From assembly GCA_037176885.1 (NCBI GenBank), contig JAWWNJ010000241.1, positions 1 to 64,000 of the forward strand: 64,000 nucleotides of DNA, read 5' to 3'. This stretch comes from Favolaschia claudopus (taxonomy: Eukaryota > Basidiomycota > Agaricomycetes > Agaricales > Mycenaceae). The position numbers and the translations under genes were made by a program. Below the pieces are notes generated by a model. That model made no database searches. It was not told where the DNA came from and was given only the letters and a program-made list of their open reading frames with translations. Numbering within the stretch: the stretch's first letter is position 1; each line of letters starts with the position of its first letter. Below, piece by piece: positions 23,516 to 34,793 of the stretch.

Positions 23516-24402
23516 CTCGGTGTCGCAAAAAGTAACCGATAATTTGCCATTTGAAAATTATTTTAGGCCGAATCGTGCTGTATTTTCTCCGTTCAGACAC
23601 ATCGCAATGTTGTTTGGAATGCTTTGTACCCGATTGCAATAGTGCTTGAGGGGAATGGACTCTTGACTCCATCGTACGAGCCGGTTCATTCTAGGAATTT
23701 ACAGATTGCCTTTTTCGGACGAAAGCTCTATGTTCCCAGTCTGTTGCGCATTGAAAGAGTGTTTTCAGGACCGTATGTTGTTGGTTCAATACCTGGCCAT
23801 GCACTGAGAGAATTTGACCTTTGAAAATTATGTGATTTAGGTAATTTCCGGGCTTTAAATTCCGTTAAGCAGATCAAGGCTAGTTTCAAAACTGGATACC
23901 ACTTTTGTTACTTAAAATTCATACGGAAACAGCTATAACCGGCGAGTTATGTATCTTGCCAGTGCTATAGGACGACTAAGGACTCATTCAGGGTCGCAAA
24001 TTATCATTCTCTGGACTCGCCATTCACGAGGATTGCCAACAAGACTTGAACAAGACCAAATTGGGCGTAGGAACTGGGTTGATGATTATCCGACCGTTAC
24101 CACGCTATCCTGATCAATCCTTTTGGTCTTCAGGTCAAATATATCCCATCTACAAGAATCAGCCCAAAAAATGGCTCCCCTGACCAGGGGTTGTTCGCCT
24201 TTTCCAAATTCTGTGGGCTTTGTGCGACCCGGCGGTGGCAAATTTTGATAACATACAGTTTTTGTGTTGAATACTGAAAGCTTCAGACAAGCGCCTTCTA
24301 CATATGTTATAGAGGATATCCAGGGGTGCATGTGTGTCGCAAAATCTTGTGAAAATATCACGTGGTCGTGAAGCAATGACCAAATTACTTTGCGACACCG
24401 AG
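23516..24402. mobile_element. Mariner-type element, 887 bp, non-autonomous
   Basis: Inverted ends CTCGGTGTCGCAAA at both sides, flanked by TA (23514-23515 and 24403-24404). The left end is followed by AGTAACCGATAATTTGCC, shared with orphan ends at 6355 and about 41976. A 96-codon minus-strand frame (24376-24086) shows no DDE motifs. It is probably a deletion derivative of a larger element not present in this window. Confidence 0.75.
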
Positions 24403-24812
24403 TAGTGTTGAATGCATGACAATTTTTCCCTTAAGTTCTTACATCTGGTGTACGAAGATGAGTAGAGGATGGACTTGTTGACAAATCCATCCGCAGGTGA
24501 CAGCGTGTGAAAGGTTTATGTCGGCTCTTGCCCAAACGGGCAAGAGCTAACAACGGGCTTAGCACATGAGCCAGAAAACCACAAACACTCAGAAAAAACA
24601 GGGGTCTGAATTTTTTCTGGGTCATATAGCAAAAGACCCAGGGACATTTTGACAAGTGTGCCCAATGGGAACCCTTCATTGAACTCCATCTAAGACTTGT
24701 ATTGGGCAAAATTCCCAATCTGGACTAGGCTCGTCGCCAGAGTGGCGAAATTTGAAGTCACGCCGCGAACTTGTGACGATCACTTGTCACGTCACGCTGA
24801 GCTCAACCTATT
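24403..24812. other. No gene recognised
   Basis: A minus-strand frame of 95 codons has no motif. Nothing else could be supported. Confidence 0.4.
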
Positions 24813-24824
24813 CCAAAATGAGAC

Positions 24825-25060
24825 ATTACCCTCAAGGTCGTGTGTTCTAGTGGTTGCACTTGCTCGACGTCGTGAGTTCGAGTCTCACCCCGCGCCATCT
24901 TTTTTTCTTGTGTTTCTGAGAACTCAGAGCACATATAGCATTGCACCACGCAGTGGGCCCCCGGGGGTGGAAAACCCCAGCCGTCCGGGCCGGCGCCCGC
25001 AACCCAAATCCAATGGTCAAATAACACAAACAAAAAATATCATTCACAAATGATACAAAG
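24825..25060 (+). mobile_element. tRNA-derived SINE-like unit
   Basis: The head carries an A-box-like TTCTAGTGGTTGC (as in tRNA-Glu) and, 20 bp on, a B box in a perfect T-arm: GTGAG-TTCGAGT-CTCAC. The acceptor stem does not pair well and the anticodon arm is short, so it is not a functional tRNA gene. A T-run follows at about 24899. The body then carries CACGCAGTGGGCC and CCAGCCGTCCGGGCCGGCGC. The latter body block recurs inverted at 44625-44680, so the unit is dispersed. Target duplications were not found. A tRNA pseudogene next to an unrelated repeat is the alternative. Confidence 0.6.
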
Positions 25061-25088
25061 GAGGTAAGTTAACCCTCAGAGACTCGGA

Positions 25089-25220
25089 ATTTTGGAGCTG
25101 CTCCAGCGAAACTCACAGGAAAATTGCCGTTTTCACCGAGCGGCAGGTCCACGAAGTGGGGCGCCGCAAATTTCGGTGAAAAACGGCAATTTGACTGTGA
25201 GTTGAGTCGGAGCAGCGGAA
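25089..25220. mobile_element. Palindromic short MITE fused to a LINE fragment
   Basis: Arms of about 45 bp (core CAAATTGCCGTTTTTCACCG and complement) surround a GC-rich loop. The palindrome contributes the first ~35 codons of the open frame that continues into the LINE fragment, so the apparent N-terminus of that frame is not native. No target duplication was found. Confidence 0.65.
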
Positions 25221-26092
25221 AAATGAAGGCAAACAAAGACAGGGAGCAAGGGAAAAACGTTGGCGGAGATGTCACACTGTGTCACAGATGCGTGACAGTT
25301 CGCGGCGTGGGTTTGGTCTTCGGGCGGAATGACGAGCAAGCTGAGTATACCGTACTCTATTTACCCGTGGAACTGGATATATCTGTCTCTCTGGAGGTCG
25401 CAGCAGTCAAAGAGGCGATGAAACAGGTCAAGCTTTCGATGGAGGCTTGGATAGACCATGAACTCGAAAATTCAGTCAAAACAAAGGATTTGTTTCTCGG
25501 CCGACGCGAAATGGACAAAGACAGTGGAAAATTAGTCAAGAAATCTTTGGACTTTCGGCACTATTTACGCGTAAAAACCCCGGATCATCGTTTAGCTTTG
25601 ACACGTCTGGTTCTATCAAGCCCCTGTCTCGCAGTTGAACGCCGCAGGTGGAAGGAACGAGGCAAGGACATCGTCCCCAGGGAATGGCGCAAATGCAGGT
25701 TCTGTCTTGAGGCGGTGGAAGACGAGACCCATGCGATGTTCCTCTGCGATCATCCAGAGCTCATGCGAGTCCGAGAGGAATTCCTTAAAGGCTTATACAC
25801 CACCTTGCCGGAGTTCAAGGGTGCTTTCACGGACGTAATGGACTTCTTCCGCTCCGTCCTGGCAGAGAAGTTACACCGATCCTCGCTAAACTGGCCTTCA
25901 ACATCCTTCGCATATATGATGCTGAGCCGATGTTACTGGTCTACCCGCCAACCTCTGAGGACACTTGATTCAGCACATATACCACCCAAAAGTCCATGGG
26001 CTCGCGTTCAGCGGGTGGTGTGCATGCTTCGGCAAAGGGAAAGACGTACAATTGCGTCAGGTTACTGGTGGACACTGGGGATTTATACCTAG
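25220..26092 (+). pseudogene. C-terminal fragment of a non-LTR (LINE) reverse transcriptase
   Basis: The open frame reads a segment with HRLALTRLVLSSPCLAVERR and a zinc-knuckle CRFCLEAVEDETHAMFLC (C-X2-C-X8-H-X4-C), typical of the tail after the RT and RNase H part of fungal LINE proteins (the zf-RVT type). The catalytic YADD region and endonuclease are absent, so this is a 5'-truncated copy, the common fate of LINE insertions. The frame remains open for about 290 residues, which suggests a fairly recent insertion. An A-rich tract at about 26310 may be its 3' tail. The family cannot be named. Confidence 0.75.
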
Positions 26093-27021
26093 TGGGGAGA
26101 GAACTCCCCCTAGGTCCTACGGGTTTTAACCAGAGGTCCTGCCATACAAGCGACCGGCCAGTTCCCTGATTGCGTTGTGGGATCGACCCCCTGGAAAGAT
26201 GACGTGCTCGGATAACAACTTGTAGGGTTCTGTAAGGATAAACACCCGTACAGTACTACATTGTTTGTTTTCCGTAAACTCGCTGTTCAGACTGTGGACC
26301 GCGCGAGTATAATAAAAAAAAATTTAAACCAGTGTTATTCCGGAATCACTTGTACCAATTATCAGAATGAAGTTAAAGCTACCTGGGCCATTACATGCTT
26401 TACAGAATCAAGTAACATTTTTTGTCGAAGTTGTAGCAAAGCACCTGTTACATCCATAAATGCTCTGTATTGTCCTATATGCTTCAGTGAGTATTACCAA
26501 TACAACTGATTGAACTATTTATGATTTGTATAGCTTCAAAGTCAATTCCAACATTCAATTTGCGTGTCTACAGTGGGCAGTACTTATTGTTCTGAGGATT
26601 GAATAAAACAGTAGAAGGTACAAAGATTTGCTACAGATTTGCTTAAAATTCAAGAAATGGGACTGCAAAAAAATTTCCCGGCCCTCCAGAGCCTAGCAAA
26701 AGCAAATTATTTTTTCAGACCCTCGCGATTTGGCGTGGGGCTGTGCAAACGTAATGCTTATATAAGGGTGCGGGATCGGAGCGACGTCTACCTTAGTCAG
26801 AGTTTGAAATTGCCATCTATCAATTTACGGCTAACTGATTGGCAGCGGCATCTGGCGGCACTAGCAGCGGCCGCCAGGCGATCACTCAATGCCGCAATCT
26901 CCGACACTTTGATCGCACGCTGCCGCCGTCCTGAAGATTGTCCTCTCCCGCTTGTTTTCGCTGTATATGGCTTCAAAAAATATAGTAATAACATTCATAA
27001 TGCCTATTTGTATCAACCTTC
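26093..27021. other. LINE 3' flank and unannotated sequence
   Basis: A hairpin-like TAGTGGGGAGAG/CTCCCCCTAG lies right after the LINE stop (26092-26115). No gene was recognised beyond it. Confidence 0.4.
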
Positions 27022-30000
27022 ATAGTCTGAACCTCCATCCGCGTCATCCATAGCAATCAGGTCAAACTCTTCACTCTGGCCAACTCTCGCTTGCGATGTT
27101 CGTCGCACTCGGCCGGCGAGGGGTGCCTGCAGGAGACTCCGTAGCGGGCCGTTTATTTGACGAAACTGGTTCGATGATTTCCGTTGCAGGTTGAGCCGTC
27201 GCAAACTTGTCCGGCACCCCGAGTGCTCGTTCTTCAATGCTGGTGATTGTAATTTTTGGTTCGAATACTGCGAGAAGTTTTTGTCAATGGTAAGTTCCCA
27301 ACTGGGATGAGCATCGCGAAAGTGAGACTCCATGTTGTACTTCCAATGAGTGTCTGAGCATAAAGAGCATTTTACTGGCAGATTTGTGCATGGCTTGGAT
27401 GTACTAATTTTTGATGCGGCGGCGATTTGAAAGTCGTATCCTTCGGCACAAGACGAGACGGCCTTCCTACCGGCACCAATAGAGATTGTGCAGCCGCCCT
27501 TTAAGCTTGGCTTTCCGCAAAACCCGCAGGGATAGTTGGTGGAAACCTGTGAATATAATTTGAGTTCACGACGGTCATGCATTCCTGGAAATTTGGTTTC
27601 ACAGGTAAAATTAGATTTTTCTCGGCCACTCCACGAAGCGCAAGGAGAATGTGCTGGCCCATATGATTTTGCCGGTCCGGTCCCGCTACTTCCTTAGCGC
27701 ATGCTGGGCATTTTCGGCGACCGTCTTTCGGACTGGGTGCTTGCACAGATGGCAATAAATGTGATGTTTGGATAGAATTCCCGTCTGACAAAAGAATAAT
27801 TTGAGTAGAGTACAAGTACTCGGAAACAACATTACCTTTGAGTTCAAGCTGAGCCTCATACGGAAAGGTACCATCCTTGATTATGCCGTAGACGGGAATT
27901 CTTGAACGCACTTCCGGATCTTGAACACGGGCAAGCAACTTTGCTTAGAGAATACCCATGTTGTCTCGACAGCCTCGGCTACATCTGGTAGAATATCACC
28001 ACCGATATCTTCCAGGACCACTTTGGTAGGCATTAATTCCGGCGAAGAGAGCGGATTCAGCGGAAGGACCAATCGGCCATCAACACAGATGTTGAGATGG
28101 CGTCGTCGTGCCGGCAAAACAAGTCCACCATCCTACCACGACGCCATTCCAATATCCGAGATCAGTCTCCCCGATACACACTACACCGTGACCGGACAAA
28201 TCTACTCCATGACCCCTTTCCTAACCCCAGACAACTCTATTTCCACGTGAGCTGATCCTTGTGTTTTCATGTATAGGATAGGACCAAGCAAGGGGGTGCG
28301 AAGAATAGAAAAAAATACCTAGACCCGTTTTTTCTTTTACGAACCTTTTGTTGGACTTCAGAATGGTACACTGGAGGATGGCAAGTGATACTTGTGTTTT
28401 GTTGATGGCAAGAAGCGTAGCAAAGACACCCTCCAGCTTTAATAAATGTTTGTCGGCAGACTTGTCGTGCGGCTTGGGGGCGGAACGGTCCCAGTGATCA
28501 CCACCAATCGAGTAACATCGAATTCGAAGGAGGCGATCATGGCTTTTTGCGGAGTCGACATCCAACGTCGGATCCGCAAGTGTGCGCAAGATACTCTTCT
28601 TATGAACTTGTTTTCCGTTACCCCCTTCGTCGAGGTTGATCCAGATGGAGTGGGGTTCTGTGAACACAGGTTCTGCTGCTTTCTCTGCCTGAAGAGCAGC
28701 TTCTCCATCGAAATTCAGAATTTCTCTTGCTGCCAGTGGATTTGATTCGGGGGTGTCGGTAGTGTTCGCTACCGGCATATCGGTAGAAATTTCGGGGTCA
28801 GCCAACAACCTATCCACCTCGGTGGATACTCCGGGGTATTTGCCTCCGTTTGGGCGCATCAAGTCGACGTCTGCGGGCTCAAAAATTTTATCAAAGTCGA
28901 AATTGAGACCGTAGCGCCCCAAAAAATCAACTGCCTGTTGGCGCCCTTTAAAATAGCAAGCATGTATATCACACGAACCAGCCCGTGAGATCTCCAGTGA
29001 AATTCCGGGGAGAAAGATGATCAACATCTCGGCTGCGTACAAGCATGAGTCGCCGAGATAACTTCTCAAGATGGGGTCTGCGGCTGTAAATTTCGTCCAG
29101 ACGCAGTGCTGAGCCGAGACGTCGACGGAATTCGTCTACGGCCATATTCGGTGAGTGGCCGCCAATCATTCTTGTTCTGCCGAACAGAATTTCAAGGACA
29201 TCGTCGCCTAAAAGGCACAGAAACACTTTGAGGTACGGGTTTAGGGCTTTAGAGTGTGCTATTTGAAAAATCGCGTTTTTGACCATGCATTGAAGGTCGC
29301 TGTATAGCTGACCAGACATGAAATCTGTTCCATGCTCGAGGAAAAGCCCACACGCAATGTGGGCAAATTTGACGAGACTGATTAATTGTTCTGAAAGAGA
29401 TAGCTTTGGATTGATAAAAGGTTCGAGCATCGCATCGAGCATCTCGCCAATCAGACAAAATGCTCGGTGATTCTTTGATTTGGCGGGGGTGAAGTCGGTA
29501 GAATCCAAGTCTCGCAAATCCGCAATTAGAAGGAGAAGTTTCACAGCGGTGGAGACATTTTGGGGATCTTTTGGGTTCAGCAGCGCATGGATGCTTTCTT
29601 CGGACCAGTCGTGCCCAGACAAACGCTCTAGCTATTGTGCAAGTAGGTTTTTGTTGATTGCTACGCCACCAACAACGGTACCCTCCTTTGATATTACATT
29701 TTTGCGGTCACCTATAATGATAATTCAGCATTGTACGACATGTATGCTGAACAATCCATACGTTTCCATGTATGCTTCGGGTCAAAACACATTGTTAGAC
29801 CGCCCGGGCCAGTGAACAAATTCAAACCGGGCAGGTCCTTGAGAAATTCCCAAAGCGGATTGCCACACTTGACTTCCTCTTGCATACAGAGAAGATAAAG
29901 AGCTCGTCGGCGGTCCGATGCACCATCGGATGCAATTGTTTTGACTGGACCGTGCAATGCTTCGCCATACGGAGATAGTTTCCAAGCGTTGAGAATTTTC

Positions 30001-30519
30001 TGGAGATTGAGTGCGGCTATTTGCCACGAACCGTGCTTGCATGTACTGTACCGCTCTGTATGACTGAAACCAATTTTGGACCGTTACAGGCTGAAACGGC
30101 TGAAACGGCTTACAAATCACCCTTTTAAGGAAGGAGACTTACCATATATAGGTGATTTGTCAGCAGAAACAGCCCTCCGTTACGCGTTACGTTTCAGTCA
30201 TACAGAAGGCTACAGTAGGCATAACAAGAACTGGTTTTGCTCCGTAGTCTGTAGGTGCATGGCGCGCAATTGCAGCCACACTAAATTCCTTTCCAACGTG
30301 GACTCGTCCCTCTCTGACCGGCTTGACGGCAGCGGTAACTGCTGTCAAATCGGTGCCCATCTTGACGGTTTCGAGCTCGGCGGAAGCGTGCTCGCATAGC
30401 CCCCCTATCTCATCACTGTCTACAAGATAGCAAGGCCGGCCATCGCCTGCGATTTCGTCTTGAGAAATTGTATGAATCACTTTATCGTGCTCTCCAATCT
30501 TGATATCTTTGAAAAGCAT
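27022..30519 (-). pseudogene. Transposase pseudogene, P/THAP9-like motifs
   Basis: The minus strand reads one long protein in pieces. From 30519: an N-terminal segment; then (after the MITE at 30046-30215) IASDGASDRRRALYLL and FDPKHTWKR; a 50-bp intron (29712-29761) with branch site; NVSTAVKLL; then LFGRTRMIGGHSPNMAVDEF; HLEKLSRRL and DVDHLSPRNF. Further on come VYGIIKDGTFPYEAQ and cysteine pairs CGFCG and CSLCSDTHWKYNMESH near the C-terminus. The order DGAS.NR, DP.H..K, GG.N...V..FR resembles P-element/THAP9 transposases; this is inference, and an unnamed Agaricomycete family is possible. It is broken by an in-frame TAG (29632-29634), a frameshift near 28980, three TAGs at 28133-28204 unless an intron covers them, and the MITE. 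Confidence 0.6.
30046..30215. mobile_element. 170-bp mariner-type MITE, copy 1 (in the P-like gene)
   Basis: Ends CTGTA.C..TCTGTATGAC inverted at both sides, flanked by TA (30044-30045 and 30216-30217). A second complete copy of the same length lies at 33909-34078. The insertion splits a coding frame; removing the element and one TA joins the codons MPT and CKHGSW in register. Confidence 0.9.
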
Positions 30520-31030
30520 TTCTCAACTTGACATCGCCAGCAGTGATGTGGAGGGAAATGTTTCGGCGTTGCGCGGCAATAGTGTGCCGACTGGGAAGGG
30601 AAGGCGGGGATTTATGGAGAGCGTGGAGTGCGCTACCACCTCCGTACTCGTAAGGTATGTAGGCGTCAGTCACTTACAACGAGCGGTCACATGACCAAAG
30701 TGTGACACCCATTAAGCTCCGCCCACAAAACATCAGGGTAAAAAGTGAGACCTAGAAATGGTGTATTTGAGCAAATGCAAAACATCCCTGGTCTCAGAAT
30801 TCAAAAATACTGTCTTGGGATGGAGCAGTAAACCATTCTTCCGACCCATTTTTTTTGAATGCAGAAATGAGTTTTACAGCGATTGGAGCCATCTTGGTTC
30901 GGGACGATGGCGAAATTTGCCGCTTATGTAATGTTCTCACGCACCATATAGGGTAGGATCCCATCAATTACCGGCAACCCGCTAACACAACAATAGCACA
31001 ACAGCATACACAAGCATACACACTATACCG
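30520..31030. other. 5' flank of the P-like gene
   Basis: No terminal inverted repeat of the P-like element could be matched to the far side (26.5-27.0 kb). No gene recognised. Confidence 0.4.
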
Positions 31031-31588
31031 CAGTGTTCCTCCTAAGGGTTAAGACTTAGAATGGATTAAGCCTTAATAACAAGTTAATGTTAGGGCTTAA
31101 CTTGGGCCAAGCCGCAATCTAACCCTTAATTAAGGCTTAATTGATGGCGGATGGATTTACGGCACAGTTCGGCTGAATTTTCGACGCCGATTCCGATGGC
31201 GCGGAAGCCTGCGGAAGCGGTCAGAAGTGAGCTCTCGATTAGTCAATTCCCAGGCTGCGTGGCGAAAGGTTTATACAAATTGGGTTGTGTCGGCACGGCA
31301 GGACGAGATGAAGGTGGAGAGGCCTATGTCCCTACGCCGGAGGTATGTACTCGCGTGCCCCCTTTCAAAGCTAGGTACGGTGCAGAAACCTCCTTCGCGG
31401 CGGCGTCAGGCATTCAGTGCCATTCACGCAGGAGCGGTTGCGCGTGAAACTTGTTACTTGTCCACCCAAAAAAAATTCATTTGTTTGTTCCTGAGGCCTT
31501 AATTTGAAGGCCTTATTTAGGCCTTAATATGATATTAAGCCCTTAGCCGCCGAGGTTGCCCTTAATAAGGCCTTAAGAAGGAACACTG
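31031..31588. mobile_element. hAT-type MITE, 558 bp, with 8-bp TSD
   Basis: Inverted ends CAGTGTTCCTCCTAAGGG and CAGTGTTCCTTCTTAAGG; the identical 8-mer CTATACCG flanks both sides (31023-31030, 31589-31596). Subterminal regions are rich in TTAAGGCCTTA-like words, a common hAT feature where transposase binds. A partial relative ends at 4412. No transposase is encoded. Confidence 0.9.
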
Positions 31589-31687
31589 CTATACCGTGAC
31601 CATTGGCTGCAGTGCGCAACATCTTGGGGCATCATACAACGGTGACCAGAGAAATCTCAGAAAACATATTCCTGTCTCCAGTTATGA

Positions 31688-32410
31688 TTACATAATGACC
31701 AATTTTTTTTTCGACCTCGAAATCGTTGAAATTGAGCAAAATCCAGCACGTTTTGTTTTCGTGTAGCTGTGTGGATGATATTTGTCCTCGATAGCAAGCA
31801 ACGCCTTGGAACCAATCTTTTCAATACCCCAGCCCTTCTTCTTGGCAGTGGAAAGGAGCCGCGGGAGTCCTGGTACATCGTTTGATGAGATGATATCGAC
31901 TAATCCTTGAAATGCCTGCACTTTTTTTCGCGCGCGATTCAGGTATTTTCGATCATTCACTCGCTGGAAAGACAATCAATATGTTGATCTCCTACATACA
32001 CCTCATTAATAACATACTTTCAAGCCCTCGTTTCGCAGCTTTTTGTTTACTACCTCGAGCTTCTTTGCTAATTGATCGCGGCTGGAGCAAGAGCCTCGCG
32101 TTCGGAGGCGTTCGGTCGGCGAATAATTCCTTTCAACACTCGGGACCAATAAGCAATGACACGTTCAACGTGTACAGTGGGGTCTTCAAAATCAACAGCC
32201 CAAGTTGAAGTTCCAACCGGTTGCAACCGGAGGTATGTCGTCAAACCTTGGTCAAACCCTTTGATTGCGGTGACAAGTTCGCAGGTTCCGTCCCCGATGG
32301 GGAGTCGAAAACCCCGCCCCGTCGCCCCGGGCGATAGAACTACCACACAAGCGCTTGGAAGTGGGGGCACAGGCGCTGGTCCTTGGCTGGTCCTGTGCCT
32401 GACCATGAAC
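31688..32410 (-). pseudogene. Ty3/Gypsy RNase H-region remnant
   Basis: A frame at 32406-32068 contains VERVIAYWSRVLKGI followed by RRPNASEREALA, matching the 'AYASR.L...ERNYS.TEREALA' signature of the RNase H domain behind Gypsy reverse transcriptases. A further frame, 31975-31688, continues downstream on the same strand but was not recognised. No RT active site (YADD/YVDD) is left. It is a decayed fragment and too diverged to assign a lineage. Confidence 0.5.
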
Positions 32411-33212
32411 GTTGATTATAACCCGCGCTTGGGTTAGTGGTTAGTTTCTTGATCCAATAGTCTCTGGAAGGATCGCTTGGCCTCCCATCTAGGTAACTTG
32501 ACACGACGGAAACGACGTGTGAGACGGAGGAAGGTGACGGACGGAAACGATGTGGTGAGCGGGGAATCGCCGAGGAAGGACGCGAGTTGATCCAGGTACG
32601 TAGCCCGAATATGGGCGCCGAAGTAATTTCACTCATTATACTCCGTTCGCTGCCCCCCAGCGGTAGCCGACCCTTAACACTGGTCCGGCTGGGCATCACG
32701 AGTGAAGGCGGGAGACTCGGTTCGTAGGAGTCGGGTCACGGAACGTCGGGATGAGCGAGCCATGCGTCTACGTGAAGTACGTCGCACATCGGTATCGTGG
32801 AGAACGTCCGCTAACGACGCATACACCTCAGGCGATAGCAGCAGCCCAAAGGCGCTCGCTCCTGCACAAGATGATGACCTGCCTTCATTACAGCCTAGTT
32901 CTCGCCACACGGTGTCGCTCAACGCCAGTCGACCCGTGTTCCTCAAACTCGTCGTCTTCGAATCTAGGCCGGCGCATCCCTCGGGCATCCTTAGCAGCAG
33001 CAGCGAGACCGCACGTGTCCCCCACTCTACAAAATCGCTGCAGACGATTGGCGTTACCTGTTGCCCTACCACTCAGTCGCCCCCGGCAAAGATTCTTTAC
33101 GACTTATTCTCCACAGCGTCGTAGCGCGCTTGAGAATGGGCCATGCGAACGACAGCTCGGCATCCTTCTTCGAGCGTTGGTACTCGCAGCACTCCCGTAA
33201 GAACGACGACAC
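32411..33212. other. No gene recognised
   Basis: Open frames on both strands have no motifs. A GCTGCCCCCCAGC word at about 32649 resembles words at 33411 and 33583. Confidence 0.4.
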
Positions 33213-33367
33213 GACAGCGTCGGCGACGCGTTTGGTACTCGAAAACGGACTTGTCAATGGCGGGAGAAACAATGGCGGGAGAAGGTGTTTGACAGCGTGT
33301 AATCCATCTTTGATCGGGGAGATCCGAGGGCACGTGCGGGGCCAGGTGTTGGGGGGATAGCGTTTAG
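33213..33367. repeat. Near-identical duplicated block, copy 2
   Basis: 155 bp, same orientation as 23181-23320, with a 15-bp internal duplication absent from copy 1. The high identity contrasts with the unrelated flanks on both sides. Confidence 0.85.
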
Positions 33368-33908
33368 TCGACACGACATCTCCAAATTCTCATCCACCAA
33401 TTCGTTCTTACTGCCCCCCAAGCCGGACGCTGACAGGCGGAGGAAGGGGGTCGACTGGAACACGAGGTCGTCGGTAGAAGATGGCGAGAAGATGGACAGG
33501 AGATAATGAGCTCGATCGAGGTGTGTTGCGCTAAGTTTCATGAAGAGCTGGCTAACGACGATTCGAAGTGCGAAGTCACTCTGCCCCCCAAGGTATGAGC
33601 CACGGTACTCTCCTCCTTCTGCTAACGCGGCTGAGACAGATACCCCTGGAAAGAGACTCCACGCGGGACTACCAGCGCTGAAAGCAGAGGTCTATCCAGC
33701 CCATATGATCGCCTGGGGAACGGATAGACGGCTCATTCACACGTCAGGTGTGTCGTGTGCTTCACTTGGGGATTTACAACCTCACGAGGCATCGCTGGCA
33801 GATGCGGAGACAAGCAACGTTCTGTCGAAGCTGCCATCCCACTCAACGCGAGAAGCGGAGGAAGCTAACGGCCGGAGCGCGTGTAGAAGGACGAGGGAGC
33901 TTGAGGTA
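33368..33908. other. No gene recognised
   Basis: A 124-codon frame at 33540-33914 has no motif and runs into the MITE end. Confidence 0.4.
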
Positions 33909-34078
33909 CTGTAGCAATCTGTATGACTGAAACGCAAAATGGACCGTTACAGGCTGAAACGGCTGAAACGGCTTACAAATCACCCTTTTATGGAAGGTGA
34001 CCTGCCTTATATGGGTGGTTTGTAAGCAGAAACAGGCCGCCGTTACGCGTTACGTTTCAGTCATACAGATTGCTACAG
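33909..34078. mobile_element. 170-bp mariner-type MITE, copy 2
   Basis: Ends CTGTAGCAATCTGTATGACT inverted at both sides over more than 25 bp, flanked by TA (33907-33908, 34079-34080). It matches copy 1 (30046-30215) end to end with scattered substitutions. Confidence 0.92.
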
Positions 34079-34793
34079 TATGCTCCCCGAATCCACCTAT
34101 CACAAAGACTCAAGCTGACGACTACCTGAAGCGCAGTCCTCGCCATCGTACTACTTGGATGGGTATACCCTGTGACGATGTGTAGCACTCTCCGTCAATC
34201 TATCTTTTGTGCCCCCAAAGTGCGTAGATTCAAAATGACTAAAACATGCAGCCAGACACGAAGGGTCGGCGCTTCCTCGTCCAAGAACGACTTCCAACTT
34301 TACGACGCTCATTTGCTTCCAGCAGTATAGTACAGTATTCACAACTTATCCCGTAATCACCAAACCCACTCCAACCTTCCAAGTCCCTCCAATCTCAGCA
34401 GTGCGTCGTCGATCGTGGAGATCGACTTTCAATCCAAGGCGGCCGCGTCCAACGGCGCTCAAACTAAACCTAAGCTAGTCCCAAAGGGAGAGCGTCAAAG
34501 CCGGTAAGTTGCAGCCTGTAGAACTATACATGCCGCCTGACAAGAGATTCTGAAGTGCGTCATCGACAGTGGGGACGATTCACCATCCCGTTTTAAGCAA
34601 CGAGTAACCTGCCGAGCTTCCAGCGGCAAGTCCGTGAGGCTGGGGAAATCCCAGTGGCGTGCTCCTGTAGGTCGTCTTGATGTGCATTTATTCGTGAGCA
34701 AATGCCAGAATCGCAAAGGGTCGGCAAAGAGAGCTAGCCGCCCAACTCCGAGTTGAAGTAAAAAGAAGCAACGAAGATACTGCGTTGAATGAC

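Noticed and set aside
24825..24900. Functional tRNA gene
   Set aside because: The T-arm is perfect but the acceptor ends do not pair and the anticodon arm is too short.
25124..25220. N-terminus of the 322-codon LINE-derived frame
   Set aside because: These codons lie in a palindromic MITE, so they are not part of the original protein.
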